A DNA stretch of 17,273 bases from the NCBI GenBank assembly GCA_002407775.1, contig DHOP01000096.1, positions 66,646 through 83,918 on the forward strand. Direction: 5' to 3'. Below the pieces are notes generated by a model. That model did not search any database, was not told where the DNA came from, and saw nothing but the letters and a program-made list of their open reading frames with translations. Position numbers and translations under genes: made by a program. Each line of letters starts with the position of its first letter. Positions within the stretch are counted from its first letter, which is position 1. This stretch comes from Prevotella sp. UBA5387 (GTDB lineage: Bacteria > Bacteroidota > Bacteroidia > Bacteroidales > Bacteroidaceae). This document shows positions 14,846 to 17,273 of the stretch, in pieces.

Positions 14846-16981
14846 TCATGGCATTGGGTGTAGCCCCTCCCAACGAACATCCCAATCTCCATCTTTGGGG
14901 AAACCAGGATTAATCCCCTGGGAACCATCCCATCCGGCACACATCATTGCCACTGCTGTGAGTAGTCCTCCATTACCTGGAAGGTAAATGCGCAGTCTTT
15001 TATCCTGATAGTTATGCCCATTATTAAGATAGGTGTTTGTTCGCTTGTCCATCAGCAAAGCCCCTATTGCCTTGTCTTTGTCGCCCAATCGTGCGGCGTT
15101 CATTGCTACCATTGGAAAATCCCAGCCCCAAGTCTTATCCCAGTTCCAGTTGTCCCATATCCAGTCTAACGTGTTCTGCATATAGTCTTTGCGCATCATT
15201 CTGCCTACAAAAGGTAAGACGCCAACTGCGCCAAGTACTGCGGGGTGGTCAGAGGTAAAACGAATGTCAGTATATGTATCAGTTGCATCTTCAGAAGCAA
15301 GATACATTTGGTCACTATTATAGGTCAAGGGTGATAGTTGTTGAATTAGTTTGTCCCAATCAGGATTACGCTTCTGCCCTGCCCGTTCTCGCCAAAGCTG
15401 AGCTGTTTCCATTGCAAAATGCCAATAAGAAAGCTCAAAAGGAGAATTAATAGTGGTCTCAGCATGTAATGTTTCCTGTGCAGGAATATACCCACGGAGC
15501 ACATACCGCTTGTTCTTCTTGTCATATGAGGCAAATGAATACATGAATTTAGCCGTCTCCTGAACCAAATCATTATACTTGAGAATGAGTGAGTCGGAGG
15601 GTTGAGCTCGATACAACAACTCAGCCAAATAGATGATGTGTGGTTGCTGCCATATTAAGAAGCTGCCTACATTCGAAGGTGCTTCAGTACCCGATGGATC
15701 AGTCATTTTCATCCATCTTATACCATCGTAACCCTGACGCTTTGCTATATCACGCGCCTTTGACTCCACAGAATAATACCAAGGCAGGGTACGTGACAAT
15801 AATTCGGAACGATTCCACAAGGCTTGCCATGCCTGGTGCCACCAAATCATCTCCAAATGGAATTTTCCAAACCATGAGTTATAGGTCAGGCCCGTTTCTT
15901 GTGGAGGATATTGCCCTGAAGACTGAATGGCCAGAAGATACTGACTTAGAACAACACGTCGTTCCAACTCTTTTGCTCTCGGGTCTTTGCAATGTGAAAA
16001 ATCAACAGCTGCACCCTTGGCCCAGAATTGCTGCCAATAGGATGCACTCTGCCTTTCAACTTCGCAGAAGTTTGGCTGCATGGCATTTTTACTGGGGGCT
16101 TGCTCGTAAAAGCCACAACTAAAGGTCAGCGTATTATCCTCTGGTGTAAGGTTAAAACTATTACGTCCTATTTTCTGGAGAGTGGCATGGCCCTTCCAAC
16201 GAATATTGACGTAATAAAAAGTAGTATCAATTTCACGACGGAGCAGTGCTGAACAGCTGTCCTGTTGTACCAGTACTGTATTATGTTTTTCATCTGACAA
16301 CCAATCGCATGCATCATCACTATGTCCACCTGTGGGAAAGGGGAAACGAAGATTGATGCCTATCTGAGAGTTGCTTTTGATTGTGGCTGCGATGACATCC
16401 TTTGTTGGGTGGCATGCTGTCTGTACTTCAATAGGCTGACCGCCAACTTTGAAACTACTATGTATTACACCACTCCACAAATCGAGACGTTGATCAATGT
16501 CAGTGATATCTGATATTTTAACGTTGTTACCAAGATTGAGTCCCACCTTACCAAGGTCCAATCTATGAGGATTAGTGCGATACCATTCTGATGCATCCCT
16601 AGCCAATCCTGCTTCTTTAAACTGACAAGAGTACACCTCTTTATGTCCTTTCCCGAAGTCGAAGGTCTTCAGTGCATCTTCTGGTTTGTAAGCTTTTGGG
16701 TTAGCAAAACTGTGCCATCCCCATTGACTTTGTGTTCCTAAAGGAACGCCATTCTTGTAAAATTCAGGAAAGGTTTGAAGTCCAGTAGCATCTACTGTGA
16801 AGGCAAAATTTCCATTTCCTACTGAGAAAGATGAGAGCGAGTCAAAGGTTTCAACAGATGGACAGTTTCGATCAACCAAAGCTTTTCGGTTAATTGCGTC
16901 GCCTGCTGAAACGAAAACAACATGCATCATGGCAATTGCAGTTAGCCCGCCACGAACCCATAGTAGAGATTTAATGATCAT
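14846..16981 (-). CDS. Secreted (alpha/alpha)6-barrel glycoside hydrolase, GH65-like, 711 aa
   Basis: The N-terminus has a basic start and hydrophobic core ending in VSA at 24-26, a likely type I signal peptide, so the protein should reach the periplasm or beyond. An N-terminal beta-sandwich region, about 40-300, is followed by an alpha-helical catalytic barrel, about 335-690. The strongest segment is YPPQETGLTYNSWFGKFHLE at 358-377, running into MIWWHQAWQALWNR. Other marks are GYIPAQETLHAETTINSPFE at 497-516 and FTSDHPAVLGAVG at 575-587. Near the end are WGWDFPMVAMNAARLG and YLPGNGGLLTAVAMMCAGW. The layout recalls GH65 and related six-hairpin glycosidases. E377, E503 and E516 are candidate acid residues, but the true pair cannot be assigned here. 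The substrate is unknown, possibly an alpha-glucoside. It follows a partial membrane ORF on the same strand and has its own terminator. Confidence 0.75.
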   Translation of the reverse strand: MIIKSLLWVRGGLTAIAMMHVVFVSAGDAINRKALVDRNCPSVETFDSLSSFSVGNGNFAFTVDATGLQTFPEFYKNGVPLGTQSQWGWHSFANPKAYKPEDALKTFDFGKGHKEVYSCQFKEAGLARDASEWYRTNPHRLDLGKVGLNLGNNVKISDITDIDQRLDLWSGVIHSSFKVGGQPIEVQTACHPTKDVIAATIKSNSQIGINLRFPFPTGGHSDDACDWLSDEKHNTVLVQQDSCSALLRREIDTTFYYVNIRWKGHATLQKIGRNSFNLTPEDNTLTFSCGFYEQAPSKNAMQPNFCEVERQSASYWQQFWAKGAAVDFSHCKDPRAKELERRVVLSQYLLAIQSSGQYPPQETGLTYNSWFGKFHLEMIWWHQAWQALWNRSELLSRTLPWYYSVESKARDIAKRQGYDGIRWMKMTDPSGTEAPSNVGSFLIWQQPHIIYLAELLYRAQPSDSLILKYNDLVQETAKFMYSFASYDKKNKRYVLRGYIPAQETLHAETTINSPFELSYWHFAMETAQLWRERAGQKRNPDWDKLIQQLSPLTYNSDQMYLASEDATDTYTDIRFTSDHPAVLGAVGVLPFVGRMMRKDYMQNTLDWIWDNWNWDKTWGWDFPMVAMNAARLGDKDKAIGALLMDKRTNTYLNNGHNYQDKRLRIYLPGNGGLLTAVAMMCAGWDGSQGINPGFPKDGDWDVRWEGLHPMP

Positions 16982-17026
16982 TTGATTAGTCTTTATTTAA
17001 ATTGAAATAAGTAGTTGTATATTTGA

Positions 17027-17066
17027 TAAAGGTAATTCAGTCCAATCGGTAAGCCAAGAAACCGAT
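17027..17066 (-). promoter_or_regulatory. Possible promoter/operator of the glycoside hydrolase gene
   Basis: On the minus strand TTG (17057-17055) is followed after 20 nt by TACCTTTA (17034-17027), one mismatch from TAnnTTTG and about 45 nt before the ATG. An inverted repeat ATCGGT (17045-17050) / ACCGAT (17061-17066) brackets the -33 element. A third copy, ACCGAT, is at 17080-17085. Together these suggest a regulated start, but the -7 match is imperfect. Confidence 0.35.
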
Positions 17067-17085
17067 GCCTGTGTTTATCACCGAT

Positions 17086-17111
17086 ATACCCAGGACAAAT
17101 GTCCTGGGTAT
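17086..17111. repeat. 11-bp hairpin upstream of the glycoside hydrolase
   Basis: ATACCCAGGAC at 17086-17096 is perfectly complementary to GTCCTGGGTAT at 17101-17111, with a 4-nt loop AAAT. On the minus strand a T-run precedes the stem instead of following it, so it is not a normal terminator for the upstream ORF. It directly abuts the ACCGAT copy at 17080-17085. Confidence 0.65.
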
Positions 17112-17158
17112 CAAAAAATCTAATGAAATGTTTTTAAAATGTTAGATAGACAAAGTCC

Positions 17159-17273
17159 TTACTTTGCAACCTTTTCAAGCCTCTTCATCACTGAGAAAAT
17201 GAAGATGAAGGATGCCAAACATAGGACGACAAGTACTGTCCACACCATTGTTTGACTATGCCTAAATTTACTT
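17159..17273 (-). CDS. End of a membrane protein, or a 29-aa single-helix small protein
   Basis: On the minus strand a frame is open from the window edge to a stop at 17161-17159. It ends in one hydrophobic helix (WTVLVVLCLASFIFIFSVM) and a basic tail, KRLEKVAK. This looks like the last helix of a transporter that starts outside the window. An ATG at 17248 also lies in frame and would give a stand-alone 29-residue membrane protein. No convincing -7 box lies before that ATG in the bases available. It lies 177 nt upstream of the glycoside hydrolase on the same strand, so a sugar transporter is plausible. The family cannot be named from this fragment. Confidence 0.5.
   Translation of the reverse strand, partial: SKFRHSQTMVWTVLVVLCLASFIFIFSVMKRLEKVAK

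Noticed and set aside
14757..14987. 76-residue plus-strand open frame over the glycosidase end
   Set aside because: It runs through the terminator stem and antisense to the glycosidase, with no start signal or domain.
15640..16122. 160-residue plus-strand open frame
   Set aside because: It is antisense to the most conserved part of the glycosidase. No -7 box or family similarity was seen.
1..17273. CRISPR array, prophage or toxin-antitoxin pair
   Set aside because: No regularly spaced direct repeats, phage structural genes or paired small ORFs of known type were seen.

Overview
The window looks like a chromosomal segment from a member of the Bacteroidales, probably Prevotella-like. The evidence is the AT-rich background, the absence of Shine-Dalgarno sequences, repeated -7 boxes of the Bacteroidetes type (TAnnTTTG) at gene starts, and the protein families present. 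The genus is an inference. No ribosomal or other phylogenetic marker was used.

Layout. (1) Positions 1 to about 815 hold the 5' part of an IS30-family insertion sequence on the minus strand. Its DNA is clearly more GC-rich than the rest, and the element runs off the left edge. (2) Positions 886-6681 form a sugar-use locus. An AraC-type regulator (+) is divergent from a two-gene minus-strand operon. That operon encodes a GLUT/XylE-type sugar:H+ symporter and a 1097-residue cytosolic DUF5107 protein with a long TPR tail. (3) Positions 6635-9303 hold a tightly coupled minus-strand pair: a membrane-bound nucleotide-sugar 4,6-dehydratase/epimerase of the CapD/FlaA1/PglF type, followed by a hemolysin III/PAQR membrane protein. 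(4) Positions 9458-12260 start divergently with glmS, which is followed almost directly by a GYF-domain membrane protein of unknown function. (5) Positions 12302-12487 are a complete tRNA-Val(CAC) transcription unit with promoter, tRNA and terminator. (6) Positions 12880-14654 hold a SIMPL/DUF541 protein and a YycJ/WalJ-type metallo-beta-lactamase-fold hydrolase, separated by a hairpin-rich spacer. (7) Positions 14846-17273 are on the minus strand: a secreted (alpha/alpha)6-barrel glycoside hydrolase, GH65-like, with a clear intrinsic terminator. It lies behind the end of a membrane ORF cut by the right edge.

How the genes work together. The AraC regulator probably senses a sugar and controls the symporter and the DUF5107-TPR protein, which is predicted to act on that sugar inside the cell. 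No SusC/SusD pair or outer-membrane hydrolase is present in this locus. GlmS makes glucosamine-6-phosphate, which leads to UDP-GlcNAc. The divergent CapD-type enzyme is a likely consumer of UDP-GlcNAc for surface glycan synthesis. The right-hand glycosidase with its upstream membrane ORF may be a second, separate carbohydrate locus.

The observations most worth following are a possible antisense RNA over the transposase start, the regulator/symporter/DUF5107-TPR module, the GYF membrane protein joined to glmS, and several strong unassigned hairpins in the spacers on the right. I did not see a CRISPR array, phage genes or a recognisable defence system.
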